Source: Rutidosis leptorrhynchoides
Lineage: Eukaryota > Streptophyta > Magnoliopsida > Asterales > Asteraceae
Direction of reading: 5' to 3'
Assembly: GCF_046630445.1 (NCBI RefSeq)
Contig: NC_092341.1
Span: 3,572,001-3,636,000 of the forward strand
DNA length: 64,000 nucleotides
The translations under genes were made by a program, and so were the position numbers. This document shows, piece after piece, positions 63,317-64,000 of the stretch; positions within the stretch are counted from its first letter, which is position 1, and each line of letters starts with the position of its first letter. Under the pieces are notes generated by a model, which saw nothing but the letters and a program-made list of their open reading frames with translations, was not told where the DNA came from and did no database searches.

Positions 63317-64000
63317 TGCGAGGTGTATATGAAATAGTGTATATTTTACTAGGAAAAACTATTAAATACGATACAATTTTACACAAGATATTTATTTATT
63401 TAAAGAATGGATATACTTAAACCTTGCTACAATACTTATAGGCAGTGTACCTAATCGTACAGTAGTGTAGTTTTTAGTAAGTCCGGTTCGTTCCACAGAA
63501 AAAAATCTTTAACCAAAGCTTAATGCTATATTAGTTTTAATTTATAAAAATACAAATATATATAAGTAATATTATTATTATTAAAAGGGGGTTTTTACCG
63601 TTTAATTACCGGTTTGTCGATTTTAAAAAAAACTTTAGTCGCAGTTAAAACCTAATGTAAAATATTAAAAATAAATACAAGACTTAATTTAAAGCGTAAA
63701 GTAAATAACGATAATGAAATTGCGATAAATAAAAGTGCGATAAAATAAAATTGCGATAATTAAAAAGTACGATAATTAAAAGTGCAATTAAATACAATAA
63801 CAATAAACAAAAAGTACGATAATTAGAAGTGCAATTAAATATAAAATAAAGGAAATTAAATATGAAATAAAAGAATTATGCTTATTTAAACTTTCGTAAT
63901 CATGATGTTTGACGTGTTGATTTTAGTTTTATGCCCATGGGTTAATTGTCCTTTGTCCTGGATTATTTAATATGTCCGTCTGGTTTTTGTCCATAACAGT
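63317..64000 (-). repeat. Partial Athila-like LTR, reverse orientation
   Basis: Read on the minus strand it matches, with divergence, the end of the LTR at 30779-32585. Shared segments include the block around aacgaaccggacttac (63475-63500) and the accggt/aaacggtaaaaac segment (about 63590-63615). Others are the aagtttaaataagcat segment near 63890 and the ggacaaaaaccaga segment near 63990. It runs off the window. The start at 63317 is approximate. Confidence 0.85.

Overview
The window is repetitive nuclear DNA of a flowering plant, most likely a eudicot. Its LTR sequences resemble families I remember from Asteraceae, but that placement is recall and was not checked by a search. I find no intact host gene, rRNA gene or canonical tRNA gene. 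Everything recognisable is satellite DNA or transposable elements nested in one another.

Region 1 (1-18040) is a tandem satellite of about 30 monomers averaging about 516 bp, running off the left edge. Four copies of one 696-bp hAT-type MITE sit at the same monomer position with the same 8-bp target duplication. The MITE therefore landed once and was then amplified with the satellite in higher-order units.

Region 2 (18041 to about 44285) is a decayed Ty3/gypsy element, probably Tekay-like, whose long LTR interrupts the satellite. The LTR is split by an 8.3-kb Ty1/copia element (19483-27808, TSD atctt). The internal region, between an acidic upstream ORF and gag, is split by a young 9.8-kb Athila/Tat-like element (30779-40616, TSD gtact). 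That element has an intact 916-codon gag-protease ORF and no reverse transcriptase or integrase, so it looks like a non-autonomous TR-GAG element. The host element's gag-pol resumes at 40617 with stops and frameshifts and breaks off inside integrase.

Region 3 (about 44285-48778) is a reverse-oriented long LTR of a related family, rich in TAA/ATA microsatellite and containing a possible tRNA-derived SINE-like segment. Region 4 (48779-63316) is a second forward copy of the region-2 LTR type, split by a 14.1-kb SIRE-like copia element on the minus strand (48871-63002, TSD aaact). That element has 242-bp LTRs, a gag with a coiled-coil extension, a degraded pol and an extra decayed reading frame of about 1,285 codons downstream of pol. 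Region 5 (63317-64000) is the edge of another Athila-like LTR on the minus strand.

LTR differences counted by eye order the three complete insertions: SIRE-like oldest (about 6 in 242 bp), copia element next (about 8 in 1132 bp), Athila-like youngest (about 4 in 1.8 kb). The most notable observations are the MITE captured by the satellite, the gag-protease-only element, the extra ORF of the SIRE-like element, and the short motif TCGGTA scattered through that element's noncoding parts.
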